Positions 18,219 through 27,336 of a stretch of 64,000 bases of DNA are shown here, in pieces. Under the pieces are notes generated by a model. The model was not told the origin of the DNA, ran no database searches, and was given only the letters and a program-made list of their open reading frames with translations. Origin of the DNA: Halobacillus ihumii (GTDB lineage: Bacteria > Bacillota > Bacilli > Bacillales > Halobacillaceae); contig NZ_CACVAO010000001.1 of the NCBI RefSeq assembly GCF_902726645.1, positions 744,001 to 808,000 of the forward strand. Direction: 5' to 3'. Position numbers and translations under genes: made by a program. The first letter of the stretch is position 1, and each line of letters begins with the position of its first letter.

Positions 18219-18344
18219 TCAAAATCCGAATTCTTGATCCTCTAAGCACATCTCACATACATCGTAACTATCGTAGGTGTGTTCAAACAGGTTATCTCCA
18301 GCTGTTTGCTGAATTCTACCGCATATTTCACAAATTCGAACCAT
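18219..18344 (-). CDS. 41-residue double-CxxC protein
   Basis: A short minus-strand gene with GAGGAG about 10 bases before its ATG. The product has CEIC at residues 5-8 and CEMC at about 30-33, a treble-clef or zinc-ribbon spacing, between acidic and polar residues, and it ends in EDQEFGF. No family is recognised. It is the same length as the zinc-ribbon protein at 1472-1597, but the sequences differ. It lies between the terminators of two other genes and seems to be a single-gene unit. A plus-strand frame over the same bases lacks a ribosome site and is rejected. Confidence 0.68.
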   Translation of the reverse strand: MVRICEICGRIQQTAGDNLFEHTYDSYDVCEMCLEDQEFGF

Positions 18345-18484
18345 TTATACCAAGCTCCTCGTTTTTTGATCCAATTTCTCACTAAATGACAGTATTAAAC
18401 TATGGAGCGTTCACCTTAACAATCTATGTATAAACCTCTCACTTGCTTATATGATTTCCTTTGATGGGCTCATTATGCAATAAA

Positions 18485-18514
18485 AAAGAGAGCTCATGTC
18501 GCACATGAACTCTC
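18485..18514 (-). terminator. Terminator after the DUF2935 gene
   Basis: GAGAG-CTCATGT and ACATGA-CTCTC arms with a 3-base loop, followed on the minus strand by a T run, 48 bases past the stop codon. Confidence 0.8.
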
Positions 18515-18561
18515 CTATTATGGACTTCTCTTACTTTAAAGTTCTTTTTCATACACACATC

Positions 18562-19356
18562 TCATGCTTGGAGACGAGGTTTAGTGGGGTCGCATTCTGG
18601 CCGCTGAAGCTCGGTCGATTCTGAAAGCTTGATCAAATAGTAGCATTCTTCCCTCATCATATGGTCAGCCATTAGAGGAGCAAATGTCCCTAACGCCTCC
18701 TTACTTAACTCTAACTCTTCGATTTCATTAAGAAAATTGCTGAAAAGCTTCATTTCAAGGGAGACATTATGATTAAATCTTTCTAGTGCTGGAAAAGAGG
18801 AAAGATTTGTTCGTAGGAATCCCGTCATTTCAACGGCCTTTAAGTAGAAATCTTCAAAATCTTTAGTAAAGTGATCACTTTTTGATTTGATCTTCTTTTC
18901 AATTCGATCCATATTATCTGAGATGGCTCCTGCATGACCCGCTGCATCTAACAGCCAAAGTAAATGGTGATGCAGTTCATGAAACACAGGTGGTACTTCT
19001 CCTTTTTTCAAATAAGTCAAGATCCGTAAATACTCCTCCAATTCATTCACCATATGATTGATGAAGGTTGGACCCAACCCTATCTTAATCTTCCCTATCA
19101 GATGCAGCTCAATAATATGAAGCTTAAACTCCCTTAGCCTCTTGCCCGCTTCATCAGCCTGTTTACTTAATTCTATAAAGTCTCCTTCTGGAACCCTTGC
19201 CAGAAGATGATCAAATACTTGAATGAAATGTTTAGCCATTTTGATTTCTTCTTTTTCTTCTGGTGCAAGTGAGTCATGAATAAAGCGAGCGTGGTCCCCT
19301 AACACTTGCAGCCAAAATCCATGCTCAAATTTAGCTGTTTGTTGAAAATCCGTCAT
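18562..19356 (-). CDS. DUF2935 protein, helical with paired His/Glu motifs
   Basis: A 264-residue, mostly helical protein that I recognise as DUF2935. It appears as an internal duplication of about 130 residues. The first half has FEHGFWLQVLGDHARF, the second ELHHHLLWLLDAAGHAG and MADHMMREECYYL, with His and Glu/Asp at helix positions where ferritin-like or hemerythrin-like proteins hold metals. Metal binding is inference from these motifs; no enzymatic role is known to me. No signal peptide, so cytosolic. It stands alone between terminators and the phoD control region, transcribed away from phoD. Confidence 0.78.
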   Translation of the reverse strand: MTDFQQTAKFEHGFWLQVLGDHARFIHDSLAPEEKEEIKMAKHFIQVFDHLLARVPEGDFIELSKQADEAGKRLREFKLHIIELHLIGKIKIGLGPTFINHMVNELEEYLRILTYLKKGEVPPVFHELHHHLLWLLDAAGHAGAISDNMDRIEKKIKSKSDHFTKDFEDFYLKAVEMTGFLRTNLSSFPALERFNHNVSLEMKLFSNFLNEIEELELSKEALGTFAPLMADHMMREECYYLIKLSESTELQRPECDPTKPRLQA

Positions 19357-19627
19357 CAGGTCCTCTCCCCTTTTGATTCCATAATAGTAAAAGCATATCT
19401 AACCTTTTTAAAAAATATGACAGTCCCCTGGGGTTTTGTCGACTACCTCTCATAGATTAAATGTTTTATTTTCTTTAATACCGAATAAAGAAAAATATGA
19501 CTCAATGACTATGAAAAATGAATTAATTGCTCAATATTAATGAGCCACTTTAGTTACTATTGGTAAAATAAGCAAATTAACTTGTTCCCTTGTTCTATGA
19601 GTATCGATCTATTCTAAAAAAATCCAT

Positions 19628-19679
19628 TTCACGACGATTTACAACAATTAACAACTCATTAATAATCAACCTCTATCAT
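19628..19679 (+). promoter_or_regulatory. Pho box and promoter of phoD
   Basis: Four TTnACA-like hexamers run in direct repeat at 10-11 base spacing: TTCACG (19628), TTTACA (19638), TTAACA (19648) and TTAATA (19659), followed by TATCAT (19674-19679) as a -10. No -35 is present. This is the layout of B. subtilis PhoP-activated promoters. The rest of the 19357-19723 gap is AT-rich with nothing else recognised. Confidence 0.75.
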
Positions 19680-19723
19680 AAAACACGAAACAACTAATTT
19701 AGAATTAGAGAGGTGAAGGTAAC

Positions 19724-21478
19724 ATGTCACAAGAAAAACCATTGAATCAATGGATCGAACAGTTAAATCAGGAAAGTCAATCGAAAAACTTCGACCGACG
19801 AGATTTTCTGCAAGGGGCAGGAAAAATTGCAGGTCTTTCCCTCGGACTCGTAATCGCTCAATCGATGGGTGGATTGAAGGTTGACGCATCTGCTGCGAAA
19901 TTCAGCAGCTATCCTTTTTCTCTTGGAGTTGCTTCTGGAGAGCCTTTGTCTGACAGTGTTGTACTTTGGACGAGACTTGCTCCAGAACCTCTTAATGGCG
20001 GCGGAGTTCCCTGGCACAATATTCCGGTGAAATGGGAGTTAGCTAAAGATGAGCACTTCCGCCATATTGTTCAGCGTGGCACAGAAGTAGCCAGACCAGA
20101 ACTAGCTCATTCTGTCCATGTAGAAGTAGACAGACTTCAGCCAGATACCGTATATTTTTATCGTTTCAAGGCAGGTCACGAGCTTAGCCAGGTAGGTAAA
20201 ACTAAAACGATACCTTCAGCTGGTGCCAGCATATCAAGTCTTACTTTTGCCTTTGCTTCTTGCCAGCAATACGAACATGGGTATTATACAGCCTACAAAC
20301 ATATGGCTAAAGAAAACCTCGACCTTGTCTTTCATTTGGGTGACTACATATATGAATATGGTCCAAATGAATATATATCCGGTACAGGTAACGTCAGAGA
20401 CCATAGTGGTCCAGAAATTAAAACGCTGAATGATTACCGAAATCGTCATGCACAATATCGAACTGATCAGGATCTACAATCAGCACACGCTGCTTTTCCA
20501 TGGGTTGTCACATGGGATGATCATGAAGTGGAAAACAACTACGCTGATATGATTCCGGAAAATGGGCAGTCCGTTGAAGAATTTGTAAAACGACGTGTCG
20601 CTGCTTATCAGGCGTATTACGAGCATATGCCGCTGAGACGGTCTTCCATGCCTCATGGTGCTGATATGCAGCTATATCGCCAATTCTCCTATGGTGATTT
20701 AGCCAATTTCTTTGTTCTGGATACACGCCAATATCGTTCTGACCAGGCAAATGGAGACACAAGTTCTCCTCAAACACCTGAATCTCTTGATCCAACACGT
20801 ACCCTTCTCGGGGAGAAACAAGAGAATTGGCTGCTTCAAAATCTTGGCCAATCACAATCTAATTGGAACGTCATGGCCCAACAGATTTTCTTTGCTCAAC
20901 GAAACTACGGTGCAAGTCCAGAAGAACCAAAGTTCAGCATGGATGGCTGGGACGGATACACTCCTGCCCGACAGCGAATTACCGACTTCGTGAAAAGCAA
21001 AGATATGGATAATTTTATTGTCCTAACAGGAGATGTCCATGCAAACTGGGCCTCGAACTTAATTGCTGATTTTAATAAACCTGATTCGCACATTTATGGG
21101 GCGGAATTCGTTGGGACTTCCATTACCTCAGGTGGAAACGGTTCAGATAAGCGGGCAGACACGGATCGGATTTTAAACCTAAATGAACACATTCGATTTT
21201 TTAACGATTTTCGTGGTTATGTTCGCTGCCACGTAACACCCCATCAATGGAAAGCGGACTATCGTGTTCTTCCATATGTAACAGAACCAGGAGCAGACAT
21301 TTCGACGCGAGCCTCTCTCGTATATGAAAAAGATCAAGTTGGTATTAGAGAAGTATCACAACACACTGTTCCCCAAGGTAAAAAATCCTCCAATGAAGTT
21401 GAGGAGGATCGGTATAAAGCACATAGTCGTGCGCATAAAAAGCAAGTTAAAAAACAAAAGAGTAAACTTCCTAACTAA
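19724..21478 (+). CDS. phoD: Alkaline phosphatase D / phosphodiesterase, Tat-exported
   Basis: A 584-residue PhoD-family enzyme, secreted to the outside to release phosphate from phosphodiesters such as teichoic acid. The N-terminus has a twin-arginine signal, DRRDFLQ near residues 24-30, then a hydrophobic stretch GLSLGLVIAQS. Metal-site motifs are HLGDYIYEYG, WDDHEVENNYAD and LTGDVHANW; the family uses Ca and Fe. The last 30 residues are unusually lysine-rich (KKQVKKQKSK), perhaps for cell-wall binding. AGAGGTGAAGG precedes the ATG, and a Pho box lies upstream. No tatA or tatC gene is adjacent, unlike the B. subtilis phoD operon. Confidence 0.94.
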   Translation: MSQEKPLNQWIEQLNQESQSKNFDRRDFLQGAGKIAGLSLGLVIAQSMGGLKVDASAAKFSSYPFSLGVASGEPLSDSVVLWTRLAPEPLNGGGVPWHNIPVKWELAKDEHFRHIVQRGTEVARPELAHSVHVEVDRLQPDTVYFYRFKAGHELSQVGKTKTIPSAGASISSLTFAFASCQQYEHGYYTAYKHMAKENLDLVFHLGDYIYEYGPNEYISGTGNVRDHSGPEIKTLNDYRNRHAQYRTDQDLQSAHAAFPWVVTWDDHEVENNYADMIPENGQSVEEFVKRRVAAYQAYYEHMPLRRSSMPHGADMQLYRQFSYGDLANFFVLDTRQYRSDQANGDTSSPQTPESLDPTRTLLGEKQENWLLQNLGQSQSNWNVMAQQIFFAQRNYGASPEEPKFSMDGWDGYTPARQRITDFVKSKDMDNFIVLTGDVHANWASNLIADFNKPDSHIYGAEFVGTSITSGGNGSDKRADTDRILNLNEHIRFFNDFRGYVRCHVTPHQWKADYRVLPYVTEPGADISTRASLVYEKDQVGIREVSQHTVPQGKKSSNEVEEDRYKAHSRAHKKQVKKQKSKLPN

Positions 21479-21501
21479 TTTGAACATAAACCTATGCAAA
21501 A

Positions 21502-21527
21502 AAAGCAGGCGTGGTAACGCCTGCTTT
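21502..21527. terminator. Terminator between phoD and ssrA
   Basis: AAAGCAGGCGT and ACGCCTGCTTT form an 11-base stem with a 3-base loop. The T run is stronger on the minus strand, so it may serve both converging units. Confidence 0.75.
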
Positions 21528-21551
21528 ATCTATGTAAGGAAACCATAAAAA

Positions 21552-21578
21552 GCGGCCTCACCGTTATGGTAAGACCGC
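21552..21578 (-). terminator. Terminator after ssrA
   Basis: GCGG-CTTACC and GGTgAGg-CCGC arms followed by TTTTT on the minus strand, about 35 bases past the tmRNA 3' end. Confidence 0.75.
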
Positions 21579-21612
21579 ACTAATTATTGTATTCAGCCAC
21601 CAAATTATGTAT

Positions 21613-21973
21613 TGGTGGAGACGGTGGGAGTCGAACCCACGTCCGGAGATATCGGCACTCGGGCTTCTACAAGCGTAGTTGATATATTATCTTTCACTGT
21701 CTCTTCAGCCTATCAACGGGCTTCCGAGCAGCTAGCCTGATTAGTCTCTTCGTCTTTCCTCAGGCGGTGGAAAAACGCGTAGCCCGCTTCAGTTTGAGAC
21801 CCTTCATCTAGCACACGGGCGATGCCAGGAAGGATCAGCTATAGACTACTTACGCAGCTACAGCTAGGTTATCGTTAGATTCGCCAGTTATTATAGGCAA
21901 ATGACGTTTTACGAGTCGTCGCTCGACTTGCAACCCAAGCTCGACCTATCCCCGTCGAATCCGTAACGTCCCC
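21613..21973 (-). ncRNA. ssrA: tmRNA
   Basis: Rescues stalled ribosomes by acting as tRNA-Ala and then as message for a degradation tag. The 5' end GGGGACGTTACGGATTCGAC and the 3' TΨC half ending in TCCACCA pair as the acceptor domain. CCA is encoded at 21615-21613. The tag frame runs from GGC at 21885 to TAA at 21850 and encodes GESNDNLAVAA, so with the tRNA-borne alanine the tag is AGESNDNLAVAA, ending in the expected protease signal AVAA. Length is about 361 bases. It lies directly after smpB, its partner gene, as in B. subtilis. Confidence 0.97.
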
Positions 21974-22063
21974 GTTAGGATTAAGGATAGAGCATCAAGC
22001 TCTTTATTCATATTTTGTTTGCGACATAATTATTATAGCACATTTGAACTAAAAATCAAGCAG

Positions 22064-22528
22064 CTACTTTAAACTGTCCTTAATAGCCCGGTCGATTTCA
22101 CGATTAACCTGCTTACGTTTTAGGTCCTCACGCTTATCATATTTCTTCTTCCCTTTTCCTAGGCCAATTAGTACCTTGGCTACTCCATTTTTTATATAAA
22201 TCTTCAGGGGAACGAGAGAATATCCCTTTTGCTGGGTTTGACCAATCAGCTGGTTGATTTGTTTCCGATGAAGCAGAAGTTTACGGCTTCTAGTAGGATC
22301 ATGGTTAAAAATATTGCCCTGTTCATATGGGGAGATATGAAGGTTATGCAAATAAACCTCTCCGTTACGAATACGTGCGAAGCTATCTTTCAAGTTTACA
22401 CGACTTGCCCGTATCGACTTAATTTCGGTTCCTTGCAAGACAATCCCCGCTTCAAAGGTTTCTTCTATAAAAAAATCATGACGCGCTTTTTTATTTTGCG
22501 CGATGGTCTTTCCATTTCCTCTTGGCAT
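22064..22528 (-). CDS. smpB: SsrA-binding protein
   Basis: Binds the tRNA-like domain of tmRNA and places it in the stalled ribosome. The 154-residue protein has the beta-barrel blocks [16 protein letters not shown] and [12 protein letters not shown], and the C-terminal [13 protein letters not shown] segment with the basic tail that enters the empty mRNA channel. AGAGGAGG lies upstream of the ATG. It precedes ssrA by about 90 bases, in the conserved rnr-smpB-ssrA order, although an oppositely oriented GNAT gene now lies between rnr and smpB. Confidence 0.97.
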   Translation of the reverse strand: MPRGNGKTIAQNKKARHDFFIEETFEAGIVLQGTEIKSIRASRVNLKDSFARIRNGEVYLHNLHISPYEQGNIFNHDPTRSRKLLLHRKQINQLIGQTQQKGYSLVPLKIYIKNGVAKVLIGLGKGKKKYDKREDLKRKQVNREIDRAIKDSLK

Positions 22529-22677
22529 AGCGATTTCCTCCTCTAATACGTGAATTTAATTGTACCAAATATCTGATGTATATCCAATTTGAATCTTATG
22601 AGAAAACCTTATTATGGACACTCTTAACGAGGGTGTGAGATGATACTTTACAAATGTTAACAAAAGGAGCGATTACA

Positions 22678-23541
22678 TTGAACTCCCAGGTCATGCCTGT
22701 CAAAAAACTAACACTTCATGATTTACCTGCTGTAAAACAGATGAATACAGGAATCGATGATGATTATGTGATCCGTGTTTTTGACCGCTTGATTAGTTCC
22801 AGCACCCAGGAGCTATTTGGCTTATTTCACGAGGGGCAGTTGGTCTCTATTGGGGGGTACAGCTTGTTCGGGAGTAACCAATATGCCATGATTGGACGGT
22901 TAAGAAGCGACCTCACCCTTCGTTCAAAAGGGTATTCTACTGCGTTGCTTTCTCAAGTAATCAAGGAACTAAGAGATATGCCTGAAGTCAAATGGATTGG
23001 GGCAAACACTCATCTCTCAAACTACCCTACTCGGAAAGTACTTGAAAAGATAGGATTGCAGCCAGGCCAGGTAAGTCATTACTTGACCTTAACATCACCT
23101 GAGAAGTTAAACGGTCATACTCTTGGAAAAGTTTGGGGAGAAATTTATGATATAAAAGAGAAACTCTCCTACTTACTCAGTTTGTCAGATAACGCCCTTG
23201 GTTTGTTTCCTTATGAATGTTATTACCCTTTACCGTACGATCAAGTGCTTTTCACAGAGAAATACTTAGAAGATGCTTGTATGTATGTGAATCCAGCTCA
23301 AACAAGATTTGTATTAATCAAAAATGACCAAAAGAAGTATCAGTATTCTCATGTTAAATATTTTTGGAACGATCATTATCAACAGCCCGGGTTTTTTGAG
23401 ACCATCTATGATCACTGGAAAAAGAATAAGGACAATTACGGCTGCTGGATCGACTTCTCAGAAGAAGGATTTAAACAAATACCTGATTTAAGCCCTTACG
23501 AAGTCCAGGACCCATGGATTCTTTACGGGTTAGCAACCTGA
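22678..23541 (+). CDS. GNAT family N-acetyltransferase
   Basis: A protein of about 287 residues with an N-terminal GNAT fold (to about residue 145). The acetyl-CoA loop is seen in RSKGYSTALLSQVIKEL and ANTHLSNYPTRKVLEKIG. The C-terminal 130 residues have no recognised fold. I chose the TTG at 22678 because AAAGGAG lies 8 bases upstream; the in-frame ATG at 22654 lies before that ribosome site. The gene runs opposite to rnr and smpB and interrupts their usual adjacency, so it is probably a later insertion. Substrate is unknown. Confidence 0.82.
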   Translation: MNSQVMPVKKLTLHDLPAVKQMNTGIDDDYVIRVFDRLISSSTQELFGLFHEGQLVSIGGYSLFGSNQYAMIGRLRSDLTLRSKGYSTALLSQVIKELRDMPEVKWIGANTHLSNYPTRKVLEKIGLQPGQVSHYLTLTSPEKLNGHTLGKVWGEIYDIKEKLSYLLSLSDNALGLFPYECYYPLPYDQVLFTEKYLEDACMYVNPAQTRFVLIKNDQKKYQYSHVKYFWNDHYQQPGFFETIYDHWKKNKDNYGCWIDFSEEGFKQIPDLSPYEVQDPWILYGLAT

Positions 23542-23548
23542 CAGAACC

Positions 23549-23575
23549 AAGCGCGCAGTAACTTACCGCGCGCTT
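23549..23575. terminator. GC-rich hairpin between converging GNAT and rnr genes
   Basis: AAGCGCGC and GCGCGCTT form an 8-base stem with an 11-base loop between the two stop codons. There is no T run on either side, so intrinsic termination is uncertain. Confidence 0.4.
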
Positions 23576-23598
23576 AGTCTATATAATAAAAGGTAAAT

Positions 23599-25887
23599 TT
23601 ACTTCTTTTTCTTTCTTCCCTTTTTAGGAAGTCCTTTATTACGATAAAAAGGTTTATTTCCTTTTTGCTTTTTCTTTTTCTTGTTTTTTTTCTGCTCAGG
23701 AGCTTTTGATTGAATTTGAGTTGGGCGAGATTTACGTTCCCGTTGTTTTCTAGGTTTCATCCCAACTACTTCAAAATCAACCACTCTTTCGTCTAAGTTT
23801 ACGTTGACAACCTTGATGGTGATCTCGTCACCGATTCTAAACATGTTGCCTGTTCGCTCACCGATCATGGCAAATTGCTTTTCCTGGAAATTGTAGTAAT
23901 CATCGGTTAGTGTACTCACATGTACAAGCCCCTCTACCGTATTAGGCAGCTCTACAAATAGCCCGAAACTTGTTACTGAACTAATTACACCCTCATACTC
24001 TTCGCCGATTTTATCTTCCATGTATTCCGCTTTTTTCAGATCATCTGTTTCCCGCTCAGCATCAACAGCAGCTCGCTCCATCTCTGAAGAGTGTTTGGCG
24101 ATTTCAGGGAGCTGGTCTTTCCAATGCTTCCGAGTATTATAATCCAATTTGTCTTCCACCAAATACGTTCGAATTAGCCGATGGACGATCAAATCAGGGT
24201 ATCTCCGAATCGGTGAGGTGAAATGGGTGTAGAACTCTGTTGATAAGCCGAAGTGGCCGAGACTCTGTGGATCATATTTTGCTTGCTGCATAGAGCGAAG
24301 CATCAGCTTCGAAATAATCATTTCTTCCTGGGTTTCTTTCACTTCTTCGAGTACTTTCTGCAAGGCTTGAGGGTGAATGTTATCGGCAGATCCTTTCACT
24401 GCAAATCCTAAATTAGCTACAAATTCAAAGAAGTTTTGTAATTTAGACTCATCCGGGTCCTCGTGTACACGGTGTATAAACGGCACGTCCATCCAGTGGA
24501 AGTGCTCAGCTACTGTTTCGTTAGCTGCCAGCATGAACTCTTCAATCAGACGTTCAGCTACAGAACGTTCACGAATTTTAACGTCAACAGCTTTGCCTTC
24601 TTCATCAACAATCACACCGGCTTCTTTAAAATCAAAATCAATCGCACCACGACCAAACCGCTTCTTTCGCAGCGTAGCAGCCAGTCCTTCCATTTCACGG
24701 AACATCGGCACAAGATCTTTATACTTTTCTATGAGTTCTTCATCATTATCCTCTAATATCGAATTAACGTCACGATACGTCATCCGTTCGTTCGTTTTAA
24801 TGACACTTTGGAAAATTTCGTGCCCAACTACATCACCTTGGCTGTTAATTTCCATTTCACACGATAACGTTAATCTATCCACTTGAGGGTTAAGCGAACA
24901 GATCCCATTCGATAACCGATGAGGGATCATCGGGATCACTCGGTCAACTAAGTATACACTTGTCGCCCGTTCCTTAGCTTCTTTATCAATAGGAGAATTC
25001 TCGTCAACATAATACGTAACGTCCGCAATATGGACACCTAATTTATAATGGCCATTATCCAGTTTTTTAACTGTGACCGCATCATCTAAGTCTTTAGCGT
25101 CTGCTCCATCAATCGTCACAATCATCTCATCACGGAGATCACGGCGACTGCCAATCTCATCTTCTGAGATTTGATCAGGTGTCTGGCCAGCCTGGTCAAG
25201 AACCTCTTCTGGAAATTCAGTCTTGATGCCATGCTTATGAATAATCGAGATGATGTCGATCCCTGGATCGTTTTTATGACCCAGTATTTCCACAACTTCC
25301 CCTTCCGCACTCATCCGCTCTTCAGGAAACTTAGTAATCGATACAATGACTTTATGCCCCTCTATTGCACCATTTGTTTGACCTTTAGGGATAAATATAT
25401 CATTGGGAATCCGTTTATCATCGGCCACCACAAATCCAAAGTTACGGCTTGATTCAAATGTTCCGACCACTCGCGTGGTAGCACGTTCCACAATTCGGAT
25501 AACCGTCCCCTCTGGGCGTTGGCCATTCTCGTCCCTCTTTTCAACGCGGACGAGCACCGTGTCATTATTCATGGCTGAATGTAAATCAGAATGATGGATA
25601 TAAACATCATCCTTACTATCGTCTTCCGGGAGCAGGAACGCAAACCCCTTTGCATGCATCTGGATCCTGCCGCGGATTAAATTCATTTTCTCCGGCAGTC
25701 CAAAGCGGTTTTTCCTCGTTCGAACAAGTTCACCCTGTTCTTCCAATTGATTCAGGGCTTTCATCAGGTCTTTGAACTCGTCTGATCCTTGAAGCTCAAG
25801 CGCTTCTTCAAGTTCACTCACCGACAAAGGTTTAGAAGCTTTTTCATTAAAGTGTTCACGTACTTTTTGTAATAACTCATTGTTCAT
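23599..25887 (-). CDS. rnr: Ribonuclease R
   Basis: Processive 3'-5' exoribonuclease that degrades structured RNA and works with tmRNA-SmpB in clearing faulty messages. The 762-residue protein shows, in order: an N-terminal helix-turn-helix region, cold-shock domains ([15 protein letters not shown]), the RNB catalytic domain with [12 protein letters not shown], a C-terminal S1 domain ([21 protein letters not shown]), and a very lysine-rich tail of about 45 residues. The ATG at 25887 follows AGGAGG; eight extra codons upstream are open. It is the last gene of the secG-est-rnr group. Confidence 0.96.
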   Translation of the reverse strand: MNNELLQKVREHFNEKASKPLSVSELEEALELQGSDEFKDLMKALNQLEEQGELVRTRKNRFGLPEKMNLIRGRIQMHAKGFAFLLPEDDSKDDVYIHHSDLHSAMNNDTVLVRVEKRDENGQRPEGTVIRIVERATTRVVGTFESSRNFGFVVADDKRIPNDIFIPKGQTNGAIEGHKVIVSITKFPEERMSAEGEVVEILGHKNDPGIDIISIIHKHGIKTEFPEEVLDQAGQTPDQISEDEIGSRRDLRDEMIVTIDGADAKDLDDAVTVKKLDNGHYKLGVHIADVTYYVDENSPIDKEAKERATSVYLVDRVIPMIPHRLSNGICSLNPQVDRLTLSCEMEINSQGDVVGHEIFQSVIKTNERMTYRDVNSILEDNDEELIEKYKDLVPMFREMEGLAATLRKKRFGRGAIDFDFKEAGVIVDEEGKAVDVKIRERSVAERLIEEFMLAANETVAEHFHWMDVPFIHRVHEDPDESKLQNFFEFVANLGFAVKGSADNIHPQALQKVLEEVKETQEEMIISKLMLRSMQQAKYDPQSLGHFGLSTEFYTHFTSPIRRYPDLIVHRLIRTYLVEDKLDYNTRKHWKDQLPEIAKHSSEMERAAVDAERETDDLKKAEYMEDKIGEEYEGVISSVTSFGLFVELPNTVEGLVHVSTLTDDYYNFQEKQFAMIGERTGNMFRIGDEITIKVVNVNLDERVVDFEVVGMKPRKQRERKSRPTQIQSKAPEQKKNKKKKKQKGNKPFYRNKGLPKKGRKKKK

Positions 25888-25929
25888 CTTCGTCTTACCT
25901 CCTTTAAGCAAAGGACAAGACTCTGGTCC

Positions 25930-26673
25930 TTAAGACCAATCAAGAGATTCAAGAAATGCGAGGATGTCCTCATGAAGCTGTTCTTTTTCTTTATCCATTG
26001 TGATCACATGGCCAGAGTTTTTGTACCATTTGATATCCTTTTGATCGGACTCTATTTGCTCATAAATATAATTAGCACTTTCTGTATTAATCATCTCATC
26101 TTGTTCAGCTTGAACGATAAAAGCCGGCGTATAAATTTGGTCGACTTCATCGTGAACACTGGTGATGAATTGTCCGAGCTGTTTAAACATATCTTCTGAT
26201 TCATCTAATAATTGCTGGACTTCTTCCTCAATAGTATCTTTGTCTTTTCCTTCTAATTGTTTATATTGTTTCGCTTTAAACTGGAAGCCCTGGGTCAGCT
26301 GCGTTTCATTATCAAAGAACATGGGTGCACACATTGTCACGATACCCTTAATAGGCTCTGAGTATGCAAGTTTCAACCCAAGAACTCCACCCAATGACAG
26401 ACCAGCCACTGCAATTTGTTCATATCCCAATTCGCGTAAGTGGTTCAATGCGTCCTTAACATCTGTCCACCATTGCTCTGGTGTCACATCATTCAACGCC
26501 TCTAATTCCTGTCCATGGCCACGGTAAATGGGGGCATGACTTGTATACCCATGCTTCTGAAGAAACCGGCCAAGCATCCGTACATCAGCAGAATGGCCTG
26601 TAAATCCGTGAAGTAATAACACGGCACGATCTCCCGCTTCAAATGTAAATGGTTCTGGTTGTTTTATTTTCAT
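25930..26673 (-). CDS. est: Carboxylesterase, Est30/YvaK family
   Basis: A 247-residue alpha/beta hydrolase with the Est30-type layout. Nucleophile Ser93 is in GLSLGG, acid Asp192 in AEQDEM and His222 in NSGHVIT; the oxyanion region LLLHGFTG is at 19-26. It hydrolyses short- to medium-chain esters in the cytosol. It sits between secG and rnr, 43 bases before rnr, the same place as B. subtilis yvaK. The physiological substrate is unknown. Confidence 0.92.
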   Translation of the reverse strand: MKIKQPEPFTFEAGDRAVLLLHGFTGHSADVRMLGRFLQKHGYTSHAPIYRGHGQELEALNDVTPEQWWTDVKDALNHLRELGYEQIAVAGLSLGGVLGLKLAYSEPIKGIVTMCAPMFFDNETQLTQGFQFKAKQYKQLEGKDKDTIEEEVQQLLDESEDMFKQLGQFITSVHDEVDQIYTPAFIVQAEQDEMINTESANYIYEQIESDQKDIKWYKNSGHVITMDKEKEQLHEDILAFLESLDWS

Positions 26674-26792
26674 ATCGTTTGCTCTCCTTACTTCAACTAT
26701 TTCCTTAAATGGAAAAAATCATTCCTGATTTGCAATGTTTCTATCTTACCAAATTCAGTCACAAATCACATCAGATTTATTTATTCCACTAA

Positions 26793-26827
26793 AAAAGCCG
26801 TGCTTATGTAAAAAAAGCACGGCTTTT
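26793..26827 (-). terminator. Terminator-like hairpin after secG
   Basis: AAAAGCCGTGCTT and AAAGCACGGCTTTT form a 13-base stem, with T runs on both sides. It stands between secG and the esterase gene, so the downstream genes may need readthrough or their own promoter. Confidence 0.8.
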
Positions 26828-26844
26828 CATTCATTTATTTAAGA

Positions 26845-27078
26845 CTATCCTAAGACGTAAGCTGCCAGAAAAGAAAGGACAAAGAATAAGACTCCTGTTA
26901 TAACAGTTGCCCGATGAAGTACGGCATCGATTCCGCGTGCTTTCTGTTTCCCAAACAATTGTTCAGCTCCTCCAGAGATAGCTCCAGATAACCCGGCACT
27001 TTTACCAGATTGTAATAGCACAAGAACAATTAAGGCAATCGTATCAATTGCTAATAGAGTAATCGCAAGTGTTTCCAT
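26845..27078 (-). CDS. secG: Preprotein translocase subunit SecG
   Basis: Small membrane subunit of the SecYEG channel that assists SecA-driven export. The 77-residue protein has two hydrophobic segments, roughly residues 3-22 and 52-74, joined by the conserved loop [21 protein letters not shown] chose the ATG at 27078, preceded by AGGAGGTG; 24 more codons are open upstream but contain the promoter region. TTGCTG (27150-27145) and TACATT (27127-27122), 17 bases apart, make a plausible promoter. Confidence 0.94.
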   Translation of the reverse strand: METLAITLLAIDTIALIVLVLLQSGKSAGLSGAISGGAEQLFGKQKARGIDAVLHRATVITGVLFFVLSFLAAYVLG

Positions 27079-27261
27079 GATGTGCCAACACCTCCTAAAG
27101 ACGCACAAGTAACTATTTTTAAATGTAGCATAAAAGCCCCTAATCAGCAAGAAAATTTAGATGATTAAAAGGAAATCAAATGAATATTTTTGGAAAATTA
27201 TAGATCGTCGAATTACCTTGTGACTGTTTTTGAAAATACATTGACTGATAATGATTAAATT

Positions 27262-27303
27262 TGATTGATTATGATTGATTTTTGTAAAGGCTTACTTTAA
27301 AAT
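27262..27303 (+). promoter_or_regulatory. fruR promoter with tandem TGATTGATT
   Basis: TGATTGATT occurs twice, separated by one base (27262-27270 and 27272-27280). The second copy supplies the -35 TTGATT (27275-27280), with TAAAAT (27298-27303) 17 bases later as the -10. Direct repeats overlapping the promoter are typical of DeoR-family operators, so this is a likely FruR site. Confidence 0.6.
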
Positions 27304-27336
27304 ATAGTTAAAAGGAATAAGAGAGGAGGAGCTTGA

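Noticed and set aside
18185..18385. A 66-residue plus-strand frame
   Set aside because: It starts inside the terminator of the previous gene and lacks a ribosome site; the minus-strand zinc-finger frame explains the region better.
26793..26827. The secG hairpin as a riboswitch for the esterase gene
   Set aside because: It is a simple 13-base stem with T runs and no further conserved structure, best explained as a terminator.
27247..27261. TGATAATGATTAAAT as a Fur box before fruR
   Set aside because: Only 12 of 15 positions match and the second half-site is missing; nothing else suggests iron control of the fru operon.
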